A stretch of 25,172 bases of DNA, taken from a virus. The notes beneath the pieces were generated by a model. That model searched no databases, was not told the origin of the DNA, and worked only from the letters and a program-made list of their open reading frames with translations. The stretch lies in the IMG/VR virus record IMGVR_UViG_3300028283_000162, positions 1 through 25,172 of that record. The stretch is one strand, 5' to 3'. This document shows positions 14,324-22,138 of this stretch, piece after piece. How positions within the stretch are numbered: position 1 is the stretch's first letter; every line of letters starts with the position of its first letter. The translations under genes and the position numbers were made by a program.

Positions 14324-15166
14324 TTACTTGATGAAGTTAGCCCAAAAATCCTCGCCCTCGATTAAAGGGAAGTCGCCTTGAGCCGTGCGACTCTTTGCCA
14401 TACAAAGCGGACGCTCTGTTGCGTAAACAGTCCGCGTACCTGAACCGACAGCCTTGCCATCCTTGCTGACATTGATGTCGTAATGGATGTAAAGAACGTG
14501 GTCAGCCCATTCCTTCACGCGCAAGCGAAGCTGACAGCTTTTGTCATCCTGTGCCAAGCGCGGTTCGTAACGAATCCAGTCCGTGCCCTCGGGGTTCGCA
14601 ACCTTGACGGTGGTTTCATTGCAGATTAGCATGACGTTACGGCCAGCACGGACATGAACGTCAAGGTCTGCAAGAAGAAGGCAGAACGTATCAAACAGAT
14701 GACGGTATCCGCTCTTGTACCCGTAGTCTTCAAGACGGTTGACGATTGCGCCATTGTATTTGACGTTTTCATACATCCAGAGCAATGCCAATCCTTCAGC
14801 GACGTTGCCAGTGTCAATCACGATGCTCTTGATTCCGTCCCATCCAGGGGCGTGAAGCGCGTCGCGGATTCCCTGCCATGTCGTGATGCCCGTAACTGGG
14901 ACAACATTGTCAAGGAAGTTGCGCTCTTCGAGACCCTTTTGGATCTTGCCAAGGCTTTCGTCAAGGTCAAAGAATGCGACTGGTCCCGGCATAGAACAAG
15001 CAAGCGTTGATTTTCCAATACCTCCAGTTCCGAAAAACACAAACCGATGTCCTAGTATGTTCTTTTCAATCTTTCCGAAGGTTACGCTGTTCGGCTTCGT
15101 CGCCGTCTGCGGTTGTGCCGCAGTTACCGCCGCTGGCGGCTTTCTCATAGGGGGCGTCATTGTCAT
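14324..15166 (-). CDS. Sak4-like RecA-fold ATPase
   Basis: A 280-residue ATPase. After a Pro/Ala/Thr-rich N-terminus, Walker A GTGGIGKST lies at 46-54, followed by AFFDLDES and Walker B SIVIDTG at 114-120. This layout matches Sak4/AAA_24 phage annealing proteins related to RecA, which promote single-strand annealing together with an SSB. It is flanked by the SSB-like protein and a RecB-like nuclease, giving a recombination module. A shorter start is possible since MTMTPPM is Met-rich. Confidence 0.85.
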   Translation of the reverse strand: MTMTPPMRKPPAAVTAAQPQTATKPNSVTFGKIEKNILGHRFVFFGTGGIGKSTLACSMPGPVAFFDLDESLGKIQKGLEERNFLDNVVPVTGITTWQGIRDALHAPGWDGIKSIVIDTGNVAEGLALLWMYENVKYNGAIVNRLEDYGYKSGYRHLFDTFCLLLADLDVHVRAGRNVMLICNETTVKVANPEGTDWIRYEPRLAQDDKSCQLRLRVKEWADHVLYIHYDINVSKDGKAVGSGTRTVYATERPLCMAKSRTAQGDFPLIEGEDFWANFIK

Positions 15167-15169
15167 TTG

Positions 15170-16093
15170 TTACTCCGTTGTTGTTGCTGAAAGTTCAGGG
15201 TTGAAGACTCCGGCCTTGAAACCTGCGGGAGGCTGATTCACATCAACGCTCACGTTGGCAAGGCAGAAGCCGGAATATTCACACATGCGGCACGTTACGC
15301 CGTTGCAGTTGCGCGGCCATGCCCACTCGGGCGACTTCTGGCGTTTAGCCGAGGCGCGGAAATGCAGAATCATCTTGCCGAGGTTCAGACGCTGCTCCGT
15401 GAACTGCGTCAGGTCATCCTCCATGACTGCCACCTCGCGCCGTGCGAAGTAGAATTCAGGACGCTCCTGCGTATCAGCGGCAAGGCGGTCTGCGAATTGT
15501 TCAGCAGTCTCTCCCTGCTTCTGCCGGATCGCGGGTTTGCGCGTCACGTCATAGATGATGGTCTGCACGTCATAACCGAGCTGGCGGGCCGCCGTCACAT
15601 ACTGGTAGATTTGCGGATTGAACCGCAGACGCATCCAGTAATCAGAATCCGGCGAGATGTCCTCGCCCGAGGTCTTGTGCTCGATCAAACACAGCCGCCC
15701 GTCCGCAAGCGTCCCAAGGCCGTCGATCTTTCCAGCCGCCTCGAAAGAAAGCGACCGCTCAATCGGATAGCCGAATTGGATTTCAGGCTGTACACTCGCC
15801 ACCAGTTCCCATGCACCGGAATACCGAGCATAGTAGCCCGCAAGCAAACCCGACAGGATTGCAATGTCGATCTCCGTGAAGCGGTCAGCGGATGCCAGAG
15901 CCGCCGCCAAAGCTTCCTCATAAGGCAATCCGTTCCAGCGGGCCTCCATTGCCGTGTGGAACGCGCTCCCGAAGCGCAACGCGCCGGAAGGCGAATCCGT
16001 CACGAGCCCGAGCTCATACCGGAAGTAATGCTTGCGCGGGCACCCGAGCAACGCCGTCATGCGGCTTGCAGTCAACAGTTCCCTGTTAGCCAT
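15170..16093 (-). CDS. PD-(D/E)XK exonuclease, RecB/Cas4-like
   Basis: A 307-residue nuclease. Motifs: RFGSAFHTAME (GxxxH, 42-46), Glu104, KIDGL (Asp124), IEHKTS (Glu138, Lys140) and QIYQY (161-165). C-terminal Cys263, Cys268, Cys271 and Cys277 plus Cys18 give the iron-sulfur pattern of AddB/Cas4-type nucleases. It probably resects DNA ends for the Sak4/SSB pair. The ribosome site AAGGAGG is six bases upstream and it overlaps the 47-residue gene upstream by 8 bases. Confidence 0.9.
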   Translation of the reverse strand: MANRELLTASRMTALLGCPRKHYFRYELGLVTDSPSGALRFGSAFHTAMEARWNGLPYEEALAAALASADRFTEIDIAILSGLLAGYYARYSGAWELVASVQPEIQFGYPIERSLSFEAAGKIDGLGTLADGRLCLIEHKTSGEDISPDSDYWMRLRFNPQIYQYVTAARQLGYDVQTIIYDVTRKPAIRQKQGETAEQFADRLAADTQERPEFYFARREVAVMEDDLTQFTEQRLNLGKMILHFRASAKRQKSPEWAWPRNCNGVTCRMCEYSGFCLANVSVDVNQPPAGFKAGVFNPELSATTTE

Positions 16094-16229
16094 GCTTCAC
16101 CTCCTTGCGGTTGCGCACCGTGCGCTTCCACACGCTTTTAGGGCAGTAGCTGAACCCTTTTGTTGCGAGGGCTTCTGCGTCTTCATCCTTGACGCGCCGC
16201 ACCTCTATTCCATTGGTCATAGTCTTCAT
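16086..16229 (-). CDS. Small basic hypothetical protein
   Basis: A 47-residue protein, MKTMTNGIEVRRVKDEDAEA and a Lys/Arg-rich C-terminus. A Cys-Pro in FSYCPKSVWK may be part of a small fold. The ATG has GGAG eight bases upstream. It is cotranscribed with and overlaps the nuclease gene. Confidence 0.55.
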   Translation of the reverse strand: MKTMTNGIEVRRVKDEDAEALATKGFSYCPKSVWKRTVRNRKEVKHG

Positions 16230-16266
16230 CCGTCTTTCTCCTTTTGACTTCTGCGAAGACACCGCG

Positions 16267-16413
16267 CTATTTGTCGCGACCCCTGCGGATGCGGTAACGG
16301 ATTTCCTGCTGGACGTTGCGACCGTTCTTTTCGGCGGTACGCTCGACCTCATTCTTTTCCGCTGCCGTCATCGACAGGTGAACGCGTTCTGTAAGCTTGT
16401 CTGTCTTTGCCAT
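16267..16413 (-). CDS. Ribbon-helix-helix (Arc-type) regulator
   Basis: A 48-residue protein: strand KLTERVHLSM, helix AAEKNEVERTAEKNG, helix RNVQQEIRYRIRR. This is the Arc/MetJ ribbon-helix-helix fold, which acts as a dimer on short operators, often arranged as tandem repeats. It has GGGAGAAGG before the ATG. It may regulate the operon promoter at 16937-16986, which carries two ACAAATTGT repeats; this is inference. Confidence 0.72.
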   Translation of the reverse strand: MAKTDKLTERVHLSMTAAEKNEVERTAEKNGRNVQQEIRYRIRRGRDK

Positions 16414-16457
16414 GTTCCTTCTCCCTTGTTCGCATCCCACACCCGTGGAACGCCTGT

Positions 16458-16568
16458 TTACCAACTTCCACCGTTGCACATCAGATATCCGATAGTGATT
16501 CCTGCCAGCATCCCGAGGATGACACCCGTCATCATCCCCTCGCGCCATATCGCATAGCTGCGCCTCAT
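16458..16568 (-). CDS. 36-residue membrane peptide
   Basis: Reads MRRSYAIWREG followed by a hydrophobic segment (MTGVILGMLAGITIGYLM) and a short polar tail. A basic N-terminus, one membrane helix and a strong ribosome site (GGAGGTGAAGT) argue for a real gene. The start overlaps the upstream stop as TAATG. It could be a small membrane modulator of the host; nothing more can be said. Confidence 0.6.
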   Translation of the reverse strand: MRRSYAIWREGMMTGVILGMLAGITIGYLMCNGGSW

Positions 16569-16786
16569 TACTTCACCTCCGCTGCCATACTGGAGGCGAA
16601 TACGCATGCGGCGTAATTCCGAGCCTCCAAGGCTGTCGTGTAATCTTTGACGGCCACGTCGTAATCGACATCCCTGGGCGTCTTTGATTTGACCTTGCGC
16701 TTTGCCCATTCAAAGCCATCGTCAATGTTTCGGTACTCTTTGAGGAGTTTTGTTTGTAGGCTTGTCAGCGTGATTGTCTTGTCCAT
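16568..16786 (-). CDS. Small hypothetical protein
   Basis: A 72-residue, helical and charged protein (MDKTITLTSLQTKLLKEYRN). No family is recognised. Ribosome site TAAGGAGG, six bases upstream, is strong. It is an early-operon gene. Confidence 0.65.
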   Translation of the reverse strand: MDKTITLTSLQTKLLKEYRNIDDGFEWAKRKVKSKTPRDVDYDVAVKDYTTALEARNYAACVFASSMAAEVK

Positions 16787-16795
16787 GTTGCCTCC

Positions 16796-16909
16796 TTAGA
16801 TTCGGCCTTGACCGTAGCGTGTCAGGCGATGTGCATACTCCATCATTTCAAATTGATACCTGCGCAGTTGATACGTGTACCTGAACCAATAATCCCGCGC
16901 CGCCTTCAT
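16796..16909 (-). CDS. 37-residue Arg/Tyr-rich peptide, first operon gene
   Basis: Encodes MKAARDYWFRYTYQLRRYQF then EMMEYAHRLTRYGQ. It is basic and aromatic, perhaps one amphipathic helix. AAGGATACAAGGATT precedes the ATG. It lies about 20 bases after the predicted transcription start, so it may be a leader peptide or a small host-take-over protein. Confidence 0.5.
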   Translation of the reverse strand: MKAARDYWFRYTYQLRRYQFEMMEYAHRLTRYGQGRI

Positions 16910-16936
16910 AATCCTTGTATCCTTTCGATGTCGCCT

Positions 16937-16986
16937 AATTTATCAGGTGTTATCACCTATTGCAAGCACAATTTGTAACAATTTGT
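16937..16986 (-). promoter_or_regulatory. Early-operon promoter with operator
   Basis: On the minus strand TTGCAA (16965-16960) and TAAATT (16942-16937) are separated by 17 bp. The spacer contains AGGTGATAACACCT (16958-16945), a 5-base-arm inverted repeat where a repressor would block RNA polymerase. Upstream, ACAAATTGT occurs twice in tandem with a 10-bp period (16968-16976 and 16978-16986), suitable for a cooperative regulator. Both hexamers match consensus at four positions, so the promoter is moderate. Confidence 0.5.
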
Positions 16987-17031
16987 GTTTTTTTTTCTTT
17001 GCGTCTTGCAAGCCGATAGGGGGTGCTGTAA

Positions 17032-18000
17032 ACTGTTCACAAATCAGACGCTGGCGAGTCTGCCAAGACTGCGGACCGCCCCGGACTTATTAAGGCCTTG
17101 GACGAATGCCGGAAGCGCAAAGCGGCCTTCTTCATCGTCCACAGGCTGGACAGGCTTTCGCGCAATGCTACAGACGGGCTGGCCATCCGCGCAAAGCTGG
17201 CCTCGCACAAAACTCAGATTCTAAGCGTGTCTGAACCTGTGTCAGACGATCCAGCCGGACAGTTCATGACCTCCATCATGTTTGCTACAGCTCAATTCGA
17301 TAATGATATCCGGTCCGCTCGATCCCGTTCCGGCATGACTGCCACGACAGCCAAAGGAGGGTGGAATTATCACGCCCCGACAGGTTTCAAGATCGCTAGG
17401 AGGTCAGACGGCCTCCCAGTGCTCGAAATTTCAAGCCCAGACGCTTCTAGGCTGTCCACCCTGCTAAAGACATACGCCAGCGGTGCAAGCTCACTGACGG
17501 CCACTATAGCGGGTTTCAAGGCCATGGGGTTTGACCGAGGGAAAGCGAACCGGATATTCCACGAGCCCATTTACGGAGGCATCATCCGGACACGGCTTTC
17601 AAATTCTGACATACTTGCCGCGTTCCCTGGATATGTCACGCCTCAAACATGGTATAAGCTGGAAGCCCGTTATGCGGATGACAAGCGCAAACCAAGGAGG
17701 GACAAGCCGTCAAACGCTGGGTTCCACCTGTCCCTGATAACATGCTCGGTGTGCGGATCGCGGCTTAAAGGTTCAAACGCACGGTCAAAGAATGGATGTC
17801 TGTACCCTTACTATCGCTGTCCTAACGGTCACGCCAATATCAAGGCATCCGACCTTATCAACGCGACTGAAGAGGCGATTGCCACGCTTGCCACAATATC
17901 ACAGAAGCTTGCCACGGCCATTGAAGTGGCGACAAATTACCTGCTGAAGAAGGGAAACGACCTAAAGAGAGTCGGCTTGGTACAATGGAAGACCATGTGA
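17032..18000 (+). pseudogene. Large serine recombinase lacking its catalytic N-terminus
   Basis: The open frame runs from the codon after a stop at 17029-17031. It begins in the middle of the catalytic domain: SAKTADRPGLIKALDEC, VHRLDRLSRN and QFDNDIRSARSRSGM match the central recombinase motifs, and a recombinase domain (KGGWNYHAPTGFK) and zinc ribbon (CSVCG and CPNGH) follow. The first 45 or so residues, with the nucleophilic Ser and catalytic Arg, are missing and no start but TTG at 17098 remains. The C-terminus is also shorter than in typical large recombinases. It is the only large plus-strand gene and is almost surely inactive. Confidence 0.8.
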
Positions 18001-18037
18001 TCCTTATTGGCTGCCTTTTTTTTCCTGCAAGGCAGTC

Positions 18038-18208
18038 GGAGACGTCCTCTCCGAGTTCATGCAACAGTACCCGAACCGCAGAATGACCGTCCTTTGTGGA
18101 CACACCCATGGGGGCGGGACCTCTCAGATCTTGCCCAATCTGACCACTGTAACAGGGCCTGCCGAATATCGGAGTCCCGTCATTCAGACTATTTTCGACT
18201 TCGAGTAG
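18038..18208 (+). pseudogene. C-terminal fragment of a metallophosphoesterase
   Basis: 56 codons in frame: GDVLSEFMQQYPNRRMTVLC followed by GHTHGGGTSQILPN and a closing strand-rich region. GHTH is the conserved metal-binding motif near the end of calcineurin-like phosphoesterases. The upstream two thirds are absent: the reading frame upstream is not coding-like, so the gene was cut. Remnant left by deletion or integration next to the broken recombinase. Confidence 0.7.
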
Positions 18209-18233
18209 CCCTGCCATTTCGGTTCTTCACGGT

Positions 18234-18386
18234 TTGCCGGAAAAATTAGTCGAAGGGACCATTCTGGATGTGAATGTCGCTGGCGCGTATTCCGCAAATG
18301 AAGGTCGAAGCATTATAGAGTTCAAGATGTGTGGATATTCTGAAATACGGGTTGCCCGTTACAGGCCAAATATAACGGAAAATTAG
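18234..18386 (+). pseudogene. Unknown plus-strand coding remnant
   Basis: Fifty codons with coding-like composition: EGTILDVNVAGAYSANEGRS and SIIEFKMCGYSEIRVARYRP. No ATG start, only TTG, and no convincing ribosome site. It overlaps the next remnant in another frame. I do not recognise the family. Confidence 0.45.
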
Positions 18387-18535
18387 CGGAATTAGGGCAA
18401 AATGAGCTAAAGAACGCCGATCCTCAAACATATTATGATCGCACCGTTGCCCTTGTAATTTTTAAGATGGCGCACCTAGAAAGACTTATGTCCAAACTTG
18501 AGGCGGTTGCAGCATCTCTTAAAGGTGCCGCATAA
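18344..18535 (+). pseudogene. Unknown plus-strand helical remnant, frame-shifted
   Basis: An open frame without a start codon near its beginning: KLAELGQNELKNADPQTYYD, then ALVIFKMAHLERLMSKLEAV, an amphipathic helical protein ending at TAA. It follows the previous remnant by a minus-one frame shift, so both may be pieces of one broken gene. No slippery heptamer was found at the junction. Confidence 0.45.
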
Positions 18536-18580
18536 TAGCAAAAACCATGCCACAGGTCAACCGCAGCAGGGTTTTGGTGT

Positions 18581-19087
18581 TTAAACGCTTTCGCCTTTTT
18601 GAGGCTCGCCGCATTCCTCTTTAGGCTTGCAACGTTCGTGCGCTTCTTTCCACGCTTCTTCCGATCCGTTCTTTAGGGCGACGAAGGCCAGACGCAACTT
18701 GCTCCATGCCCAAGCGCGGACTGGGGCGTTGTATACCTTCTTCCACTGCCATAACTTCCACGTGTAGACCTCTGCCGGATACAGATAGTCCAGCTTGATC
18801 TTTGCATTGTCCCAGAAGCGTTGGTTTACAATAATAAGCGTTTTCGGCATTCCGTCACTGTGTTCAAAATCCCAGTCATGAATCCCTATCTCTTCTGGAA
18901 AGTTCCGATAAACCCACGAGGCCAGACTGCGCATTGAGTCAGTCCAACTGTCCGGACCGCATCCATTCATCACTTCCGAAAGGCGTTCTTTCGTAACCTT
19001 CCAGAAAGAGGACACGGCAATCATGCCAAGCTTTACGGCAGACTGCCTGACTACTTCACATGATTCAGGCGTGTAGAATGTTCCCAT
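18581..19087 (-). CDS. Hypothetical protein with HD motif
   Basis: A 168-residue protein with NGCGPDSWTD and EIGIHDWDFEHSDG, a Cys and His-Asp arrangement loosely like phospholipase A2-like phage proteins, then FWDNAKIKLDYLYPAE and a Trp-rich helix. This resemblance is weak. It follows the lipoprotein gene, with CAGGAG as ribosome site, so it may belong to a lysis or envelope block. A few Trp-rich stretches and no signal peptide are seen. Confidence 0.45.
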   Translation of the reverse strand: MGTFYTPESCEVVRQSAVKLGMIAVSSFWKVTKERLSEVMNGCGPDSWTDSMRSLASWVYRNFPEEIGIHDWDFEHSDGMPKTLIIVNQRFWDNAKIKLDYLYPAEVYTWKLWQWKKVYNAPVRAWAWSKLRLAFVALKNGSEEAWKEAHERCKPKEECGEPQKGESV

Positions 19088-19090
19088 GGA

Positions 19091-19615
19091 TTACTCCTGT
19101 TTGACGAACGGTGTCTGTGGAACGCAAAGAGGGTCAACGGCTGGCGCGGTGGGCTTTGCAAGCTCACAGGCTGCTCCCGTAGCGGGGTCGCATGGTTTAT
19201 CCCTATTCGCCTGCGGCAACGTCTTAGGCGCAGTTTGTGGCGTTGATGGTAATGCGCATGCCGAAGGGTTGCCAGGCGAACAGATAGCCTCTACAGCGTT
19301 CGTGGATGAACCCTTAAGAGATGCCATTACTATCGCTCTTGTAGCTTCCGACGCGCCCATTGACCCGTAGGCCACTAATCCGCGCATGATAGCCTCGCCA
19401 GTCGCTTCGATGCTCGCAACATCGCCCTTGTTGGCATACTCACCGACATCAAGCTTGACGTTTCCCCAGCGAAGAGAAGCGTTGTTGACCTTCGTGTCAT
19501 TGAATATCCCAGCTCGCATAAGCGTAGCTTCAGGCGTAAACACGGCAGTCCCTAGACAGCCCTGATTACAGGCCATGGAACACGCCATGGATAGAAGTAT
19601 GAATAACTTCTTCAT
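19091..19615 (-). CDS. Lipoprotein
   Basis: A 174-residue protein with MKKLFILLSMACSMACNQGC: basic start, hydrophobic core and a lipobox-like ending before Cys. Lipidation would be at Cys12 or Cys16. The C-terminal half is Pro/Ala/Cys-rich. In a phage, an outer-membrane lipoprotein is consistent with a spanin or superinfection-exclusion role. The start overlaps the upstream membrane protein stop as ATGA and AAAGGAG precedes it. Confidence 0.65.
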   Translation of the reverse strand: MKKLFILLSMACSMACNQGCLGTAVFTPEATLMRAGIFNDTKVNNASLRWGNVKLDVGEYANKGDVASIEATGEAIMRGLVAYGSMGASEATRAIVMASLKGSSTNAVEAICSPGNPSACALPSTPQTAPKTLPQANRDKPCDPATGAACELAKPTAPAVDPLCVPQTPFVKQE

Positions 19616-20154
19616 AGTGTATCTCCTTTTTTTTGTGTTTGTGAAAGTGTACTCGGGCTTTCAATCTGCTGAATCTTAGCGTCAAACATTGACCGGATTG
19701 CCGCCTGTGTCTTGGAGTCTTGCCAGCGCATGATTCCATACAATGAAAGGACAACGGCAATAATGGCGGCAATGATGATTGCAGACGTACCCTTGGCCTT
19801 GATGCCCTCCTTGAATGAGAAGCTTAACGCCGATTCGCTGTCAGACTTTACAGGCTTATTGATCTTTTGAGATGCCAACAGCTTCGCGCAGCTTCCGACG
19901 TGGCCCTCGATTGCGTCATTGATGCACTTGTTTGTGTGGTCGGTTGCCTGCGCCATGAAATACGAGACTGCAAGGGTCAACGAAAACAGCGCACGTGTCA
20001 TGGTCTGCATCTTCTCGGCATCTTTCATACCGTTGCAAGCTTCGCCGGACATCTCAAGGGCTATACTGATGCCCTCCTTGCTATGATCGTCCAGCCGTGA
20101 TGTCTCAATGCGTTTCTTGGCGATGTCAAAAAGTACCCTGTCATCTCGTTTCAT
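19612..20154 (-). CDS. Membrane protein, possibly holin-like
   Basis: A 180-residue protein with one clear membrane segment, GTSAIIIAAIIAVVLSLYGI, near residues 120-142. A shorter hydrophobic stretch near FSLTLAVSYFMAQ is buried or a second weak segment. Polar N- and C-terminal arms flank it. This suits an inner-membrane holin-like or anchoring protein, not proven. GGAGAGG lies upstream of the ATG and the stop overlaps the lipoprotein start. Confidence 0.55.
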   Translation of the reverse strand: MKRDDRVLFDIAKKRIETSRLDDHSKEGISIALEMSGEACNGMKDAEKMQTMTRALFSLTLAVSYFMAQATDHTNKCINDAIEGHVGSCAKLLASQKINKPVKSDSESALSFSFKEGIKAKGTSAIIIAAIIAVVLSLYGIMRWQDSKTQAAIRSMFDAKIQQIESPSTLSQTQKKGDTL

Positions 20155-20186
20155 GCGCTGTTTCCTCTCCTGCTTCTTTAAAAGTT

Positions 20187-20230
20187 ACGCCACGGAATTA
20201 AGTAAGAAAAAGGTGCGGTTGACGTGGCGT
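20187..20230. repeat. Inverted repeat in an intergenic gap
   Basis: ACGCCACG at 20187-20194 pairs with CGTGGCGT at 20223-20230 around a 28-base loop, in the 95-base gap between the two neighbouring minus-strand genes. No typical T run follows, so a regulatory or processing hairpin is as likely as a terminator. Confidence 0.35.
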
Positions 20231-20249
20231 TCCGTGCACTCGCACGAAA

Positions 20250-20489
20250 TCATTTGCTTTCCGGGTCTTTTGCTGGTTTTCTGGCCTTGCGGTTATTCCC
20301 GAACATCAACGGATATTCCTTTGCAGCCTTCCAGTCCGATTCTTTCTTGCTGCCTTTGTCTCGCTCCTTCATGACGATCTTGTTTTCAGCGTGTTCCAAC
20401 TTCTTCTCTTTTTCGACTTTTGCGACCTGGTTGGTGTCGGCGGCTTGGCATGTCGTGGCGATCAATGCAAATATGAGTATGCGTATCAT
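20250..20489 (-). CDS. Secreted charged protein
   Basis: A 79-residue protein with a short signal peptide (MIRILIFALIATTCQA, cleavage likely before AD) and a very Lys/Glu-rich mature part (KVEKEKKLEHAENKIV). A charged secreted protein beside the lipoprotein and membrane protein could be a spanin component, but no partner motif proves it. Ribosome site AAGGAG is four bases upstream. Confidence 0.55.
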   Translation of the reverse strand: MIRILIFALIATTCQAADTNQVAKVEKEKKLEHAENKIVMKERDKGSKKESDWKAAKEYPLMFGNNRKARKPAKDPESK

Positions 20490-20498
20490 AAAACTCCT

Positions 20499-21392
20499 TT
20501 ATTCCGGCAGGGCGACATCCACTAGATAAATGATCCCGTTGCGGACGTAAACTCGTCGCGTCGGATAGATCATAGAAAAATTCGTTGTCGCGCCCTCCCA
20601 AATGTTGTCTCCATCGTCGATTACCAATGTTCCTAACAAGTCGAACCCCTTGCCTGATCCAGTCGGGCTCCCGAAGAGAGCCTCGCCGTTCCAGTCCCGC
20701 ACGCAGTTTGTGAATGCCAGCGGGACCTCGCACCTGAACCAGTAGCAAGTGTGCGAACCCGATTGCAATTCGACCGGCACCATGATTGGATAGGAGTTGG
20801 TAATTGTCGGGGAGCTGTAGCGCTCAATGCTGCCGTCATCCAGCGTCCGGGCGTACTCGATCAGGATCACGGCTGGGTTGGTAGTCGCTCTCTCGTTAAA
20901 CGCGACGTAGTGGTCTTCATACAAAACCCCGGCAATGTTGGTCGCGGCGACCTTGACCGTGCGCCCTAGCACATTCCGGCGGTCGTGGTAGGGGAGGCGG
21001 TTGGGCGAGTGCCAGTCGAACGAATAGGTGACGGTGTGGTTTGTGGCTACGAATGCAACAGCCTGCGCGGCGGTGTTAGTGGCGGCGGCGAGTGCGTTGG
21101 TTGCCGAGGCTACGGCTTGCCGGGAGGATGCGTTTGCGTCGTAGGCCTGCGCCAGCGCCCAGTCCTCACCGTGCCAGAACAGCATCCTGAAGAGGTTGCT
21201 TAGCACGGGCGTCTCCTTGCTGCCGCCTGTGAGGGTGCAGCAGATGACGAGTAGAGACGCGATCCAGCGCCCGGCGATCCCGAGAGACTGCCACACGCGG
21301 CGCAGCTCCGAGACGTAGGCACGGGCCGCTCCGCTCTCGTAGTAGCGGGCGAAAGTCAGGGCTATTAAAAGTATGGCTGGGATAAGGTACAT
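20499..21392 (-). CDS. Structural, fibre-like protein with membrane N-terminus
   Basis: A 297-residue protein. MYLIPAILLIALTFARYY is an N-terminal hydrophobic segment, and a second one (IASLLVICCTLTGG) lies at residues 45-58. Residues 85-120 are an Ala/Asn/Thr-rich helix (ATNALAAATNTAAQAVAFVA), then beta-rich folds, ending VYVRNGIIYLVDVALPE. The ATN helical and beta architecture matches phage fibre or baseplate-associated proteins, but the hydrophobic N-terminus is unusual. AAGGAG lies four bases before the ATG. Confidence 0.6.
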   Translation of the reverse strand: MYLIPAILLIALTFARYYESGAARAYVSELRRVWQSLGIAGRWIASLLVICCTLTGGSKETPVLSNLFRMLFWHGEDWALAQAYDANASSRQAVASATNALAAATNTAAQAVAFVATNHTVTYSFDWHSPNRLPYHDRRNVLGRTVKVAATNIAGVLYEDHYVAFNERATTNPAVILIEYARTLDDGSIERYSSPTITNSYPIMVPVELQSGSHTCYWFRCEVPLAFTNCVRDWNGEALFGSPTGSGKGFDLLGTLVIDDGDNIWEGATTNFSMIYPTRRVYVRNGIIYLVDVALPE

Positions 21393-21400
21393 AAGGCTCC

Positions 21401-22138
21401 TTACAGCGGCGAGGGGTTAACGACGATGCCGCCGACCACATTGAAATAGTTGGTGGCTCCGACGACCACATTGGTTATGGTGCAGTTCGCTCCCGCATGG
21501 CCGTCCACCGTGATGCCGCCGAAAACTAGCCAGTAGAGCCCGCTCCCGGACGCGCCTGTGCTGTTATCCACAATCCTGAAAAAGGCTTGTACGCCGGATG
21601 GCTTTGGAAGAGTAAACGAGTAGGCTCGTACGGCGTTTGTCACTCCGGCGGGCAGAGCCACCTGCGCCACGGCTGCGAACCGGTTACTCCAAGCGCTTCC
21701 GTCAACGGACTGCCGCCAGTCCAGCACGAGATTGACAAGCGGCACTTGCCGGACTGTGGCAATGATAACCACGTTGGTATCCATAATGGCCACACTGTAA
21801 ATTCGGACGGTCTGGTTGCTGGCGTCATAAGGCACACCGCCAATTGACTGCACATAGACCGTGGACGTGACAACATAATTCGTGGAGTACTGGGCCGTGC
21901 GGGCGAGGGCTGCGTTGGCGGCGGCTTGCGCATTGGTCGCGGCGGCATACAGGGCTTGCGCCTCGGTGCGCGTCGCCTCCGCTGTTGATGTCGCGGTGCT
22001 GACCTGCCCGGGCGTGGCGATGCTTTGCGCGGGGCGCGTGTCGCCCGCGTCGTTGACTAGCACGACCTTGCCGAGCTCGTTGGTCGTGGCGGCGATTAAA
22101 GCAAAAGGCAAAAGGATAATGGCTAAAAATTTAATCAT
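21401..22138 (-). CDS. Secreted fibre-like protein
   Basis: A 245-residue protein with signal peptide MIKFLAIILLPFALIAATTN. Residues 47-83 are an Ala/Thr/Asn helical stretch (ALYAAATNAQAAANAALART), then beta-rich segments with PSGVQAFFRIVDN and a Gly-rich end. It resembles its neighbour and the large fibre protein in style. The start overlaps the fibre stop as ATGA and GGAG lies upstream. Confidence 0.6.
   Translation of the reverse strand: MIKFLAIILLPFALIAATTNELGKVVLVNDAGDTRPAQSIATPGQVSTATSTAEATRTEAQALYAAATNAQAAANAALARTAQYSTNYVVTSTVYVQSIGGVPYDASNQTVRIYSVAIMDTNVVIIATVRQVPLVNLVLDWRQSVDGSAWSNRFAAVAQVALPAGVTNAVRAYSFTLPKPSGVQAFFRIVDNSTGASGSGLYWLVFGGITVDGHAGANCTITNVVVGATNYFNVVGGIVVNPSPL

Noticed and set aside
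15362-16141. Long plus-strand open frame of 259 codons
   Set aside because: It is antisense to the RecB/Cas4-like nuclease, which has all its motifs. No plausible start site or domain is seen.
18344-18390. Programmed minus-one frameshift joining the two plus-strand remnants
   Set aside because: The frame relation fits, but no X-XXY-YYZ slippery heptamer is present and the first remnant lacks a start, so decay is simpler.
18540-18580. Bidirectional terminator between the plus-strand remnants and the 168-residue gene
   Set aside because: AAAACC and GGTTTT pair loosely around a loop of more than 20 bases; the stem is too weak to report.
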